A stretch of DNA of 56,960 bases, taken from Seison nebaliae. Taxonomy: Eukaryota; Rotifera; Pararotatoria; Seisonacea; Seisonidae. Location: NCBI GenBank assembly GCA_023231475.1, contig JALJEE010001010.1, positions 1 to 56,960 of the forward strand. Reading direction: 5' to 3'. Both the position numbers and the translations under genes were made by a program. Below, piece after piece: positions 34,043 through 46,754 of the stretch. The number at the start of each line of letters is the position of its first letter. Positions within the stretch are counted from its first letter, which is position 1. The notes below the pieces were generated by a model. The model was not told the DNA's origin. It saw only the letters and a program-made list of their open reading frames with translations, and made no database searches.

Positions 34043-35797
34043 AATTTGTCCATCTCCGATCAGAATGACCGAACGATAAAAGAAATTGAGTATCTGTTCG
34101 AACATCTCAACTTAACTGAAATAACTTCACATAAAACTCATTTATTTTGGAATGAAGTTACTCAATAATTGAGCAAAATATCAAAAATTTTAATTTTTTT
34201 CCGTTTGAACAGTTGAGTAATTTGTTAGAAAATTATCGGTCGATTCTTAAATATGAGATATGGTTAAGATCTTCGATAGTTTTGGAAGAAAACAAGCAAA
34301 TAAATTTATTATGTTTATTGATTATGATCTTTCAAATTTCGAACGATCCTGTCACTACGAATGAATATATAAATTTGATTTTAAAGGAAACTAGTTTTTT
34401 CCATCAGCTTCACCAATCTGAAATGATCGACGAACAAAGTGATAATACTTACAATTATGTGGAAGACACATGTATGGCAATTTACCACGTAATGACGAAA
34501 ATAGATTTGAGAATTTTAACAAGAAATATTATTAAATTGTCATTAAGTCACAATGAGATCTGTGAAAAAATATTTTGGAAATTAATCTTTCAAGATATTC
34601 TGGATAATTCGACTATTTATCCAATTGTTTTCCATCAACTAATTGCAGCGAATATTCTTTATAAAGATGTCAACATCCATAAATTTCTTCCATCCAAAAA
34701 AACTGGTGATGAGAAGGTGATTTCTAAATTTGACTCGGTCGTATGGTTATTGGTATCGGCAATCATAGAAGATGAGAATTTAATCACTGCATCAACTACG
34801 ATTGCTAGACGTTTGATTTATTTCAGTTTTCATTCAGAAATCCAATCATCCAATTCTCCAAAACGTCAAGTTACAACTACCTAAATTAAAAAATTAAAAA
34901 AACATAAATAATGTTTCCAATAGATCTCCACCAATTTGAATATTCTAATTTATGACACTGTCTTACAAATAATTGAAATTTTATTTGAATCAAACTTCTC
35001 TCAACATCTACAATCATTTTATATGGAAGAAGTTATTCGAAAAATTAATTTACCATTTCTCATCACCTTAGCCAGTATGAGTATAATTTGGTTGGTTATA
35101 TTTGTTCAATTTTCATTCATCTTCTTTCGATAATAGTGGGAATTTGGAGAATTTTTTCTTAAATTTTTTAGAGAACCAAAAAAGAAAATTTAAGATGTTT
35201 CCAATAGAAGAATTGACAATTTTCATTCTAGCATGTTTCAACAAACCGTTCTGTACATTGTGCTCGAATTTCCTTCAGAAATATGAGAATTTTCGTATGA
35301 TCGAATATGACGGTTTGACGATCAACTTTCATGATTGGTTAGAAATGTTCGGAAGATCTTTGAATTCCAAAGGCACCAGTAGTGGACAGCGAAATAGCAA
35401 AAGAAAATATAAAGAAAACTTCTCATCACCAAAAGAATTGTTCGAGAAATATAAATTGAACATAGAAAACATTCTTAATCCAAAAGATTCATCAGTAATC
35501 CATAATGGATTATGCGAATTATATAGTTGTTGTCGATCGAATACAAATATACATATTGATCAGACATGTAAGAAATTATTCCTCAAATTAATTTACAATC
35601 AATTCTCCCGATTGTCGGATGATCAGCAAATCCATGAAGATAAATGGACGTCTATTATTTGCATCATTCCAAGAAACATATCGTTGCCAATGCTTCATCT
35701 TGATTTGACAACGGATTTCCCTTCTTTGGAAGAAAATATTTCCAAATTAATCAATTCGTCACTAAAACATCTTGCTCATCATGACAAGATTACATAA
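34043..35797 (+). CDS. unknown helical protein, four exons (start not fixed)
   Basis: Exons 34043-34156, 34213-34869, 34924-35090 and 35137-35797 join exactly in phase, 532 residues. The sequence is almost entirely helical and Leu/Ile/Asn-rich (NLLENYRSILKYEIWLRSSI, LTIFILACFNKPFCTLCSNF), with no signal peptide, as in helical-repeat scaffold proteins. A basic Ser-rich segment lies near 35370-35430. There is no ATG at the first exon: a stop lies just upstream, so the exon is entered by splicing, possibly from the gene ending at 33783. I cannot name the family. Confidence 0.6.
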
Positions 35798-36030
35798 ATA
35801 TGGAGAAGAATCTACATATTAATTTATTAATTTCTTATTTGATATTACAATTATAAAGGAATATAATTAATTATAATTTCAATCATGGTTTAGTTGCTGG
35901 ATGTGGGCGATAAATTGTAAAATTATCTTTTCCAGAAGTCCATCATATTGCTTTATTCTCATAAATATTTAAAGTTATAAAGAACATGAAAAAAAATGTT
36001 TGTGAAGGAAGTTAAAGAGAATAAAAGAGA

Positions 36031-37092
36031 ATGTACAAAATCATCTTAATATTATCAGTCATCATTTCCATTTCCAAAGGACATGTTAATTTTTCAATTG
36101 AATTAAACTAATTTTGGAATTTCCGTAATGTTGATTAATGTAGGTAATTGATAAAATTGATATTTATGCTCAAGGTTGAAATTTAACTGAACTATATTCA
36201 ATCTTTTTAACTTTATTTTTTTACTACCTAATTTTTAAAAATTAGATTTATTTGAAGGGGATATAGAATTGACAGATGTAACTGAATTACCCGAATTCGA
36301 AGAATTATTAGTTAAATTGCCTCATAGCAATTAATCATTTCTATTTTGTTAAAGAAAAACGAAGATGTTGGTAGAACAGCTGTCTACAGCTTATTTGGTA
36401 ACCTTTATTGGTCTAATGGTATCGTTCCATACACGATCGATAAGAATACATTTAGTTCATTTCTTTTGAAGAACCTGCGCACCAATCAGTGCTTATAGGT
36501 ACCAGTCAAGTTAAGTATGTCGATACAGCTGTGAAACAGTTGGAAGATAAGGTTAACAGCGGATTATCAAAAAGATGTTTGACAATGAAACCTGCTGGTA
36601 ACAACGAAGGCCATATAGAATTTAGTGGAGATGCAACTGGTTGTTCGTCTGCGGTTATTTTTCGATTTTAGTTTTTTTAAGTACAATTTTTTTCGGTATG
36701 AAAAGGTTGGAAAGAAATTGCGAAACGGAAAACATAAAGTTAGTTTGGCAAATCCTGGTTGTGTGCACACGGATATCATTCAACACGAACTGATGCATGC
36801 TCTCGGATTCCGTCATGAACAATCGCGACCTGATCGAGATAGTTTCGTGCGAATTATGTGGAATAATGTGAAACCGGGAAAAGAACATAATTTTAACAAA
36901 TACTCCACATTCAATACACGAACATTTAATTCAAGCTACCATTACACTTCGATTATGCATTATAAAAAGAATGCATTTAGTAAGAACGGTTATGCAACAA
37001 TCGAACGATTGAATACAACCGGTACAGTAGGAGGATATTTATTAACTACCGAAGATATTCGTCGTATTCGAGTATTATATAATTGTGCATAA
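36031..37092 (+). CDS. astacin-family zinc metalloprotease
   Basis: Secreted M12A endopeptidase. Six exons fit. The signal peptide is at 36031-36084 (MYKIILILSVIISIS) and a 31-nt exon lies at 36144-36174. Then comes the propeptide with LFEGDIELTD, carrying the Asp of the FxGD cysteine-switch-like motif. The mature domain starts near NLYWSNGIVPYTIDK. The active site HELMHALGFRHEQSRPDRD is the full HExxHxxGxxHE zinc motif, and the Met-turn SIMHYKKNAF includes the Tyr ligand. Four Cys (RCLTM, GCSSA, NPGC, LYNC) fit the two conserved disulfides. It ends right after the catalytic domain, with no EGF or CUB tail. In mites and nematodes such enzymes serve digestion, moulting or cuticle remodelling. 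Confidence 0.93.
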
Positions 37093-37756
37093 ACTTTTAT
37101 TATCATTTCAGTTTATATTGTGTATTATAATTGGATAATAAACAACTCGATAAACTTAAGTCCCTTTAATCCTATATAATGATATGAATAATCATATGAT
37201 ATGTTGATATGAATACACAATATAATTAATTATTGTTTTATAGAAATAATTATTTTCCATCAATGAGATATGAGACATAAAAATGGGAAAATAAGACATA
37301 AAATTTATGGAAAATTTATTATGGATTAAAAGAAAATATTAAGAAAGTAGTTATAAGGAAATGAAAATTTACATATTCCTTTCCATTCATATGTCAAAAG
37401 AAATTGATAGAAATCGATAACCAATTAAGATAAGTCTGTTAAGTGCATCTAGCGTTAATAATTATGTAGTTAAGAGCATGCTCAATCAACGACCGAAATG
37501 TGATTTTATGATGTGTATAGCAAAATCAGAAATTTCGGGGTATTTCCGATATTTCTTTTTATAGATTGTTGTTGGTTCAAGATTCTGAGTTGTTAACAAG
37601 GATCTGGATGAAGCAGTTTGCCGATAACGGGCTCGAACGGGCAATAGCGAGTTTCGGAATATTGATTCTCGCTTTGGAATTATCGTTGTAATATGTTCAA
37701 TTTTAAGAACATCAATTTTTGATTTCTGTCACAAAATAAATATAAATAAACAAGAT
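37093..37756. other. convergent spacer with a short GC-rich island
   Basis: 660 nt between convergent genes. Mostly AT-rich, but about 37595-37680 is distinctly GC-richer and contains GCGAGTTTCGGAATATTGATTCTCGC, broken here into arms GCGAG (5') and CTCGC (3') around an AT-rich loop. It is not a tRNA by inspection. Confidence 0.4.
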
Positions 37757-38596
37757 TTATTTATATGAGGAGTTTATAAGATATCTAACTTTTATTGGCA
37801 TAAGTGTGGGAATTGTTTGATAATCAGATATTCCGACGTCCTTCATAGTTCCTATTACTTCTCTAGATTGTTGTTCGAAACCATAAGGATATACAGATTT
37901 ATATGATAGATTGGGAAATAAAGAGAATATGTGATCGATTTGTCTTAGAATATTGGTTGGAACGATCTTTTTAGTTCCATTATCAATTGGTCTACCGATA
38001 CTTGGTAAAATTTCGTTATGTTCAATGTAAGCATCAATTTCGTTTTGTACAGCGTGTTTAAACCGTTTTGGTAAATTGAAATTGATTAAAGCTTCGTTTA
38101 TTTCACGTGCAACCGTTCCTCGTCGTATTTGGAAGAAAGTTCTTCCTATATTATTGAAAATATGAAGAAGATCCGTATATGTTGAATATGGTAATACACT
38201 CTGATTCCTATGGAAGTAGTACCATAATTTTAACTGTTCCATATAATATACATTGATTTTTTCAACTAAGTTTTCATCTGCCACTGTATCACCATAAGTG
38301 ATAAGAAAGAAACTGATCTTCTGTAACACATCTCGAAACGCGTGTGGTTCATTCTGATGTGTTATCGTTCTAATAAATTGATAATATGAATTTGGAACGC
38401 TTTTCCCAAGATAACTAATAGTTTTCGAATTCTCCTCCAAATTAATCAGTTCCTTTACTCGTTTGTGTCTTTTTGGTGGCTTTACTACTTTTTCACTATC
38501 CTTTTCACTATCTCGTCTTTGCAACGTTTTTTTGCTTCCACGTTTTCTTCGAATATTTGGATTCTCCAAGTTGCTCGCCATATTTCCCAAATACAT
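37757..38596 (-). CDS. unknown basic protein, probably nuclear
   Basis: Single-exon minus-strand gene, 279 residues, ATG at 38596. The N-terminus has bipartite-like basic clusters (NIRRKRGSKKTLQRR, KPPKRHKRVKEL) that look like nuclear localisation signals. The body is helical (YLGKSVPNSYYQFIRTITHQ, FRDVLQKISFFLITYGDTVA). It closes with a conserved-looking GISDYQTIPTLMPIKVR. No family recognised. It lies 42 nt downstream of the stop of the next minus-strand gene, in the same orientation, so the two may share a transcript. Confidence 0.65.
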   Translation of the reverse strand: MYLGNMASNLENPNIRRKRGSKKTLQRRDSEKDSEKVVKPPKRHKRVKELINLEENSKTISYLGKSVPNSYYQFIRTITHQNEPHAFRDVLQKISFFLITYGDTVADENLVEKINVYYMEQLKLWYYFHRNQSVLPYSTYTDLLHIFNNIGRTFFQIRRGTVAREINEALINFNLPKRFKHAVQNEIDAYIEHNEILPSIGRPIDNGTKKIVPTNILRQIDHIFSLFPNLSYKSVYPYGFEQQSREVIGTMKDVGISDYQTIPTLMPIKVRYLINSSYK

Positions 38597-38638
38597 GCTT
38601 GATGGAACACTAAATAATTGATTAGAAAAGAAGAAACT

Positions 38639-39438
38639 TTAAAATATGAACATTCGATTTTTCCTTCCACCAGTCGAGTTGGGATCGGTAGAAACGGTCA
38701 ATGCTATTGTGCTAGCAGATGATAATGTTGCTCTTGGTCTGAGACTAGATTGTTTAGACATGAGTTCCGTATGATTGATATCATTGCGATTCATGTCTCT
38801 GATTTTCTCCAAATTCTCTCGAGTCCTATTATGATAATATTGTCGATCTAAATTATTTTGAATTTAAATTTTAACAAATTTCAATTTAAATATTGATAAG
38901 AAGATGAACCTACAATTCCTTGTTCCATCATTTTCTCAAACTTCTTTATTCTATCACGTGACACTATAATGATATTCGGATCTTGTCGATTGATAAAAAG
39001 ACCATATTTCAGTAGACATTCTTGGTCTATAAAATCTCGTCTTAAAAATTTGGATTATAACTTCTACTTTTATTAGTAAAATAATTAGAAGAAAACCTAC
39101 TATATCGATAACCCATTACCATTTTCTGATTTTGAATTTGTAATTTTTTCTTATGTCTTCCTACTTTTCTCCTTAATTGATCTCGAAATTGCGCATATTC
39201 TACCATTAACGTTTTCGACTTTATCCTTGATGCATGTGCCTGTTCAGTCCTAAGTGAAAAAGGCCGCATAGTCCTTCTTCTACCTAAAACGCTCTTATTT
39301 TTCTCAGCTTCACTCTTTCCCGCATTCTTCAATAATGGGTTCTCAAACACCACATCATGAGGTAATCGAATGTTATCTTCAAAAAAGTCAATAATTTCTA
39401 AAAAATACTATGTAAATCAAACCTAAAAGACATGGCAT
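38639..39438 (-). CDS. unknown basic protein, three or four exons
   Basis: Minus-strand exons about 39397-39101, 39026-38910 and 38847-38639 join in phase, roughly 205 residues. Segments: DNIRLPHDVVFENPLLKN, an Arg-rich GRRRTMRPFSLRTEQAHASR, RDQLRRKVGRHKKKLQIQ, then RQDPNIIIVSRDRIKKFEKM and a Ser/Thr-rich end (SSASTIALTVSTDPNSTGGR). No membrane span. Not recognised. The first codons are uncertain: an ATG at 39438 would need a 25-nt intron, shorter than any other here, so the true start may lie elsewhere. Confidence 0.55.
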
Positions 39439-41558
39439 TTTCAATTAAACTTATTCGATATATATTTTAAGATGTTCAGTCTCACTAAATATTTCAAATT
39501 ATTTTTGAATGATGATTAACAGTATTTAACGTTAATGGGATATCGTTTGTTTAATAATGTTAAACTGTTTTTCTTTTGGTTATTCGGTTATATACAACAA
39601 CATTTGTACAAAAGAAAATAAGACAAATAATTATACGATTAACGGTTAACTGTTAAACTTATATCATTTATTGGAACTTATTTTTATTGGAATCAAATAA
39701 GTATTTTACTTACTTTAATCCAGAATTGTTATAATTGATAATTTATAATGACATAATTGTTAATCCAACTGGAAAGTTTCTTCACTACAGTCAAGAAGAA
39801 AAATTTTTGTAAATTTTAAAACGACAATAAAGATATCAATAAAGGTCAGCTTAACAGTAATTTGGTCTCTACAAATTTTTTAAATAAAGATCACAAAAAT
39901 TCCGTCCATCTCAGTTTACAAAATGAATATACAAAGTTTCTTATATCAAGTGTAATATCATGATACATTTCTCTCCTTTCCTTTGTCATTGAAAACGATA
40001 TTGGTCTAGAACAAGGATAGAAAAAGGTAAAACGAAGTCAAATGATTATATCGATCGGTCAGTGACAGTTGATCAATGTCGAGTTCCGGTGTGTTCGATA
40101 ACAAATCAGTAAAAAACGTCTTCCAAGAATCTTGACATGTATCACCTTGAAAAATAATAATTAAAACTTGTTTTCTCATGTTTTATGGTCCCTAACAAAA
40201 TAAAATTTAAATTTTTACGCCAGATTTATTTTAATATTGTATTATTTTGATATTGATTCTTTATAAAATGTTGAATAAAATTTATATTTACTATTTATGT
40301 TATTAAAGTAGACGGTTATAGTTCCAATCATTGATTAATTGAAAATTTAATTAAATTTAAAAATAATAATTAAAATTACTCATCTATTTTTAAACAAAGA
40401 ATCATTTGAAAGAAAGATTTTTTTAAAAAAAATTTCTTTATTAATATTTTTCATTTTTAACTGATTCTCAATTTCTCCCTATTTGATTCAAGTGAAGGGA
40501 TTGAAAAATACTTTCTAGAAGAGAATATATTCGTTTCTTCTCTTATTATTTATTTGAATCTTGGAAATAATCTTTTCAAACATCATTTTAAATATATATT
40601 TCAATTGAAGAGAAGTACATATCCATTGCAGGTACATAGAATATATTGTGAACAGAGTGGTAAAGCGACAATCCAAAAGAATCAGAAGAAATAACGTTAG
40701 TAAAAGACCATTATAATTTCTCTTCTCTCAACATATTTGAGGAAATAACTTGAATTGGGTGTATCTAACAAGTGTAAGCTCTTTTAAAATTTTTCATTAA
40801 TAAATTTTGTGGGATAGTATTTATCGTAAAAAGAATGGAACCTGAAAAAAAAAGTGTGCGATGTTCAAGTTAGGGCAGTAATTAATAATTACTATTATGA
40901 TTTACTAATTACTCTATATTAATTATTATTGTAGATTTAACTTCATTATTATTCAACCCAATCTCCAATTTAAATATTTACTGTGTTGGATAAATTAAAG
41001 AATTTTCTCCAGGTTATTTCTCTATGTACGATTAATGTATTGTTATCATACCATATCTTAAATAATATACGTTGTATACTACAAAATCATATCAGTTAAA
41101 TAAAATTTGTATAAATAGTATTTATAATGATTAGAATAATGAATAGAACCTTAGAATACATTGGTTTCCTAGAAATGAGGTTTTATTTTTTAAAAAGGTA
41201 CCTCTCATCGTTTCTAGTTTTGTTATTTAAATTTTTTAAGATGGAGTTCAGAAATTTCAGAAATCAGTTGGGAGTTAGTTTCGGAAGTTCATACATTGAA
41301 TAGTTCATTGTACATACTCATTGTTTATGATCTTCAGCGAAGATCCTCATCATGTTCCATATATTTATTATTATAATTAATTTAAGGCCAAATTTCAGTT
41401 ATTTTATGGAATTTTTAAATTATTAAATTTTTGATCATTAAACACAATTAACCTTCTCGAAATTACCCTTTCATTTATCATAATTTTTATATTGTCCCTT
41501 TATTGTTTACTTGTCGCTCAGATGACCTTCTAACTAAATCACAAGTATTAACTGACTA
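39439..41558. other. gene-free 2.1 kb
   Basis: Divergent spacer between an unknown minus-strand gene and the nucleoside transporter. It is very AT-rich with stops in all frames; I see no gene, repeat array or RNA structure. Confidence 0.5.
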
Positions 41559-43311
41559 ATGGAAGGTAACGATAAGGTGAAGGTGAATAATAAATATTTG
41601 TATATTACCATATTTATTTTGGGTGCTAGTGGTACTGCTGGATGGAGTTTTTATGTCTGTTCCGAATCAGTTAATTTTATCTTTGTTTATTTCTTCATAT
41701 TTGTTTCCTCGAATAAAGTTCTTCAAATACAAATTGAGAACGATTGATAATAATGGGACGTTCAATGAATCGATTTTGAATGACAGACAGAAAGAATTCC
41801 AAAGTACTTTCTCCACAATCACCAATACTTTATATCTCATTACATTAATTGCTCTAATTCCTTTCAACAATTAGTTAATTTATTTAAATCGATTATATTT
41901 TTCATTAATATTGAAAAAAAAATAGTTTGTCAATTAATCAACGTGTGATACCATGGACATTTATTGGTGGAGTAATGATGATCTTTTTATTAATCATCAA
42001 TACAATTAATACGGATTCCGTACAAAATGTGTATCAGATACTTATATTATTGTCTGCTGCAATATTCAGTAGTTAATTTATAATCTGCAAATAAATAAAA
42101 AAAAACGAAGTTTATTTATAGTACAAGCGGCGATAGCACAAAGTGGTCATTTCTCTTTGGTCAGTTGTTTACCCAAAATCTATTCAGCTGCAATGATGTC
42201 GGGACAAGGACTCATTGCATTAATTGCCTCAATATATTCGATTATTATCATCGTACTCAATTCAAATGTTTATTATTCGAATCTTGTTCTATCAGCAAGT
42301 CTGGTCGTTCTTTATTTCGTCACATTCGCCACTTTCATTTTCATGGGAAGAACCGTTAATAAATTCATTTTCTTTTTATATCTCTCATTTTATTCTCATA
42401 GACATTTATTAAGAAAATGAAAACAGAAAATTGTTCAAACATTTGCTTGTCTGAAAATTAATATTTGAAAATTTATTGTAGCATTAAATTTAACGGAACG
42501 GACACCGATGGAACTGACGGCAACAAATTTTCAGAAAGAAAAAAAAACTTTATTTAATATAAGTCGAAAAGTTTTTTCTTCAAATTTTCTTCAAAAATTA
42601 TTTCGAAAAAACTATTCGATACTCATTCAAATTTATATTCAGATCGCTTTTACTTGGATTAATTGTTCTCTTGCTTTTCTTATATCGTCTATCGTTTATC
42701 CCGGATTTGTAACCAATCTGGAAGCTGCCAACTACAAAAATGACAAATGGCATAGTTATTCAATTATTCTATTTTAAATGTTCAATTCATTGTTTTTAAA
42801 TAGATCAATTATTAGTGTTAGTTCTAGTAGTAACAAATTTCAATTTAGCTGACACACTTGGAAGATTTTTCAGTCATTTCTTACTTTGGGTTTCATATTT
42901 GAAATTTTTTCTATTTAATAATTTTCTCATTTTTGAAGCCAACCAGACATCAACCAATACTGCTTGGTCTTTACAATTTCCTGCGTTTAATTCTGGTAAT
43001 AATTTGTTTGTTTTGTAAAATAAATTCGAAGAGGAAACATATACCAATCTATATCGATAACGAATATGTCTGTTCATTTCTCATATTCATTCTGGGTTTT
43101 ACTAATGGCCATTTAGGCTCCATTTTAGTCTATTATGCACCAAAGTTTATCTCTTTAATAATATTTATAAAAATTATTTAATATTATGTCAAGATTTGTT
43201 TCAAATAGCAATAAAGAACAAGAAGCAGTTGGAGTATTAATGTGCGTCTCCATTGGATTAGGATTGGCCATCGGTAGTGGATTTTCATTAGTAACAACGA
43301 AATATATTTGA
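41559..43311 (+). CDS. equilibrative nucleoside transporter (SLC29/ENT)
   Basis: Nine exons close in phase: 41559-41654, 41719-41873, 41926-42068, 42122-42354, 42402-42432, 42482-42754, 42804-42889, 42939-43144 and 43209-43311. The protein is about 440 residues with eleven expected membrane spans, a facilitative carrier of nucleosides across the plasma membrane. Family landmarks: FILGASGTAGWSFY in TM1, NQRVIPWTFIGG, SGHFSLVSCLPKIYSAAMMS followed by GQGLIALIAS (the LP.YT..MSGQGLAG block), TNFNLADTLGRFF (the FN..D..GR motif), GFTNGHLGSILVYYAPK and VGVLMCVSIGLGLAIGSGFS. The 31-nt exon 5 joins the central loop. Which ENT paralogue cannot be said. Confidence 0.92.
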
Positions 43312-44364
43312 ATAATTTCATCATCATCTTTTTTTATCGATAAATAAAAATGGTTGTTTTCAGACTTCAAAATTTCTTGTCAGTTGTCGATCATCTCATC
43401 AATTCGTGTAAGTTCGACTTGGAGATAATGTGGAACAATTGGGTGACCATAATTCGTTAAATTATTTGTTTAAAGATTTCTGGTCATTTTTTCTTCGAGT
43501 GTAAATGTTAGTAGAGGAGAAATGTTACCATTCTCCTGATCACCAACATATTATTGGTCATTAACAAACATCTCCACCCGTTCTAAACGAATAATTTGAC
43601 ATTATTCAATAATTACGAGATTTAATAAAGAATTGTACAAAGTGAGTTCATTTACAATCCATCAGAAATGAATTGAAAAGATTCTCAAATATTTTTCTCA
43701 TTCTCATTCTCTTCCGATATTTCAAATAGATAATTATTCAATCATTATCAATCTAATAGTAAACGCAAAACATATTTCTCGATTGAATAATTTTCAGTTA
43801 AGTTTCAATTGGAGTTAAGATTTATCCATATTGATTAGTTTTCATCGTTTCACATATTCTTCATAAAAAGGATTGAGGGATAAATTTTGAGAATTGACGT
43901 GAACATGAGAGAAATATTGGAAGTGAGAAGAACTCAAATAAAACTTGAAGAGGAGAAAAGATGTAGATGGAGATATAAATGGAACAACGTTAATCCTCAT
44001 TAGTGTATCATCATCACCTTCATCAACAATCATCTTTGTTGTTTACTAGTTTTATCATTCTCGCCATTTCTACCCTCCATCATAAGAGAGTAAGAGAAAA
44101 CATCAATAGAAGAGAAGCAGAAATTGTGGAAAGATGGAAAAGAATTTCCGTTGAAATTATCATGTTGTTCATTTTATCAAAATTAGTGATGAAGATAGTT
44201 AAATTATTGATACATAAACCTTTATTTTTCAGATTATCGATAATTTAGTAGATCGATAAATAAATTATGAAATTGAAATTAACTTCGAAACTTTATTTTA
44301 TTCCCAACTTTCAGATAGATCGAGAAGTGTTGAGTAATTTTTTTGTCTTCATTTTGTGAGTGTG
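43312..44364. other. intergenic, no gene seen
   Basis: About 1 kb between the ENT gene and the low-complexity gene. Short open frames near 43842-44033 (-) and 44003-44248 (+) overlap each other and show no family traits. Confidence 0.45.
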
Positions 44365-46716
44365 ATGTCTGAGGATTTAAATTCTCAAATGAGAGTTTAT
44401 ACGATATCGATTGGTGACATAACTGATAAGAAGGAGAAATTAATATCAGAAAATTTGGAGAGACCAAATATCATTAATGATCAAAATACGAATAACTCAA
44501 ATGGAAATCGGAAACAGAAGAAACGAAATAATATGCCATCAAAATCTTCATCAATTTCTTCTGAAATTAATTCTGTGAAATCATACACATCCTCCACCAC
44601 AGCTACCACCACATCATCATCTTCAATATCACCTCATAAATCATCTCATTTGTTAGATCAGAAGCGATTACCTTTTTTAAAACGTAACATGAAACATCGA
44701 TCAACTTCATTATCTTCATCTCTCTCTTTAACATCTTCATCTACCACAACATCACCATCTTCAATATCTCCTTCAATAACATCATGTTCATCGGAAACTT
44801 CTACATCTTCATGGTTAGTAGAGAATGATAAGAAAGAAGTTAAAAATAAACATAAATCAAACAATTCGAAAAATAGAACAATTTCCCCTGACAGCCTCAC
44901 AATTGGCGATTATTTAGACGAATCGAACATTTATCGACGTTACCAGAAAAACATCTGTTTACTTTTATTATTAACATCCATAGTTTATGTATATAATGTG
45001 GAGAAGGAGCAGTTATTTCGTGAATATTATGATATTCGAGTACATCAACTTCGAACTCGTCAATTGTCGCTAAAAGAAAAAAACGATGAAAACGGTTCTA
45101 TTCTAACAAATTATTCAAGTAAATTTAATGATAATCATTACAAAAAGCAAACGGAAAATTCTTCGAATTTCAATGAAAATTATTTAATTCCGATAGATGA
45201 TCGACAATACCATTATTCTCTTCCTACCACTACGAAGATTTTACACATACCCAATAATGGACATATATTAAGACAGACTCAAAACCATAACAGAATTATT
45301 GATCCAAATGATATTAAATTTCCACCTCATAATAAACAAATGAATCACTTCCATAAACAAGAACAACAATCAAGAATCAACGAACATCAACGAATACTAC
45401 AACAACAGCATCATCGACAAAAACTTCAAAAAATGCAAAGAAAACATCAACAACAAAAACAACAAATTGGAAGAAGTAAACAGAATCAACAAAATTATAA
45501 TGTTGTTTATAATCGATTGAAATCTAATAGTTTTCATTATACCACTCTAAAATATCGAGTTCAAAATTCAAATATGTTAAAATTGAATTCTCATTCAAAC
45601 CAGTTACGTTTAACGACGAGACGTCCACTTTCTTTACCTCAACGAACCTTTACTGAAAAGAGTATTATTGCCACTTTCTCAACCACATCCACTTATGTGA
45701 ATCGATACAAAGAACCTCTACAGGTTGACCAAACTCCATTTCATTCGAAATGGTTTAAGAATTATTTCCTCAACCAAAATTATCATTTACCTCGTTTGTC
45801 TCAGTTTGAACCTAGATCAAAAAAAACTTATTATCAATCAGTTACACCAATGAGAAGATTAACATCGTCAAAAAGAAAGTTTTCCTCTTCAACTACTCGA
45901 AAAGTAGCCAAACAAACGTTTTCTAACAAAAATTATTATTCCTCAACTAAACGTCCAATGACAAGTACGAAATCGACAATTGTTATTGGAAATACATTTA
46001 CCACTCGACAATTGGAGACATCTTTAATGATCGGAACTAACCAAATTTACAATAAACATTTTACATTTCCTTTCATGTTCGTTGAGCCGATGCCGCTCAC
46101 TAAATCGCCAACTAAGATTACACCCACAACAATGACAACTTTTCCTCCCAACAACAAATTGAACGGTGAAATTTATACGATTACTGATACTAAACGAATT
46201 GTTCATCAACAAAATTCGTACGATTATCCCAAAATTCACAGTAACACAATAAATAAGGAACAAGTAGAAGTGAAAATTCTACAAGATATTTTCAAAAAGA
46301 AATATGGACGAACGTTATCAGAGAAAATGGCGAAACAAATTTATTTATTTAACAAGTTACATCGCCTTCATCGGATTATAGAGAAAACTGAATCAGCGAA
46401 TCAATACCAGAAGTTATCACCAACAATCATATCGTCAATATCGAGTATCGATAAATATGTTCGTCAACATTCCACTCAATCGATGTTGTTGAATGTCGAA
46501 GAATATGATCCGAATGAATTTGATAATAAAATTTATAAAACTACAAAAAATCTCAATTTCGAACAATCATATTATCAATGGTTATTGAAGAATACTCCAA
46601 TGATTCCAATTCAATCAAAAGGAGGTTTAGTAACTTCAACGATCGATGCTTCAAACGTAAATGATCGACGATGGAAACGATATGTTAGTAGTAAAATTAT
46701 CAATAAAATTTATTAA
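44365..46716 (+). CDS. low-complexity protein with one membrane span
   Basis: Single-exon gene, about 783 residues from the first ATG. The N-terminus is rich in Ser/Thr/Asn with several Ser runs. One hydrophobic span lies near residue 195 (ICLLLLLTSIVYVYNV) between charged flanks. The large remainder is Gln/His/Asn/Arg-rich (QQQHHRQKLQKMQRKHQQQK) and then Thr/Ser/Pro-rich like a mucin stem. The C-terminus has a helical stretch (KILQDIFKKKYGRTLSEKMA). A single-pass type II-like membrane protein is plausible. No domain recognised; the frame is real because it stays open for more than 2.3 kb. Confidence 0.7.
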   Translation: MSEDLNSQMRVYTISIGDITDKKEKLISENLERPNIINDQNTNNSNGNRKQKKRNNMPSKSSSISSEINSVKSYTSSTTATTTSSSSISPHKSSHLLDQKRLPFLKRNMKHRSTSLSSSLSLTSSSTTTSPSSISPSITSCSSETSTSSWLVENDKKEVKNKHKSNNSKNRTISPDSLTIGDYLDESNIYRRYQKNICLLLLLTSIVYVYNVEKEQLFREYYDIRVHQLRTRQLSLKEKNDENGSILTNYSSKFNDNHYKKQTENSSNFNENYLIPIDDRQYHYSLPTTTKILHIPNNGHILRQTQNHNRIIDPNDIKFPPHNKQMNHFHKQEQQSRINEHQRILQQQHHRQKLQKMQRKHQQQKQQIGRSKQNQQNYNVVYNRLKSNSFHYTTLKYRVQNSNMLKLNSHSNQLRLTTRRPLSLPQRTFTEKSIIATFSTTSTYVNRYKEPLQVDQTPFHSKWFKNYFLNQNYHLPRLSQFEPRSKKTYYQSVTPMRRLTSSKRKFSSSTTRKVAKQTFSNKNYYSSTKRPMTSTKSTIVIGNTFTTRQLETSLMIGTNQIYNKHFTFPFMFVEPMPLTKSPTKITPTTMTTFPPNNKLNGEIYTITDTKRIVHQQNSYDYPKIHSNTINKEQVEVKILQDIFKKKYGRTLSEKMAKQIYLFNKLHRLHRIIEKTESANQYQKLSPTIISSISSIDKYVRQHSTQSMLLNVEEYDPNEFDNKIYKTTKNLNFEQSYYQWLLKNTPMIPIQSKGGLVTSTIDASNVNDRRWKRYVSSKIINKIY

Positions 46717-46754
46717 ACGAATAGAATTGAAAAAGAAATAGAGAAATTATGGTT

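Noticed and set aside
37595-37690. tRNA-like GC-rich segment
   Set aside because: No cloverleaf and no GGTTCGAATCC-type B box in the right place.
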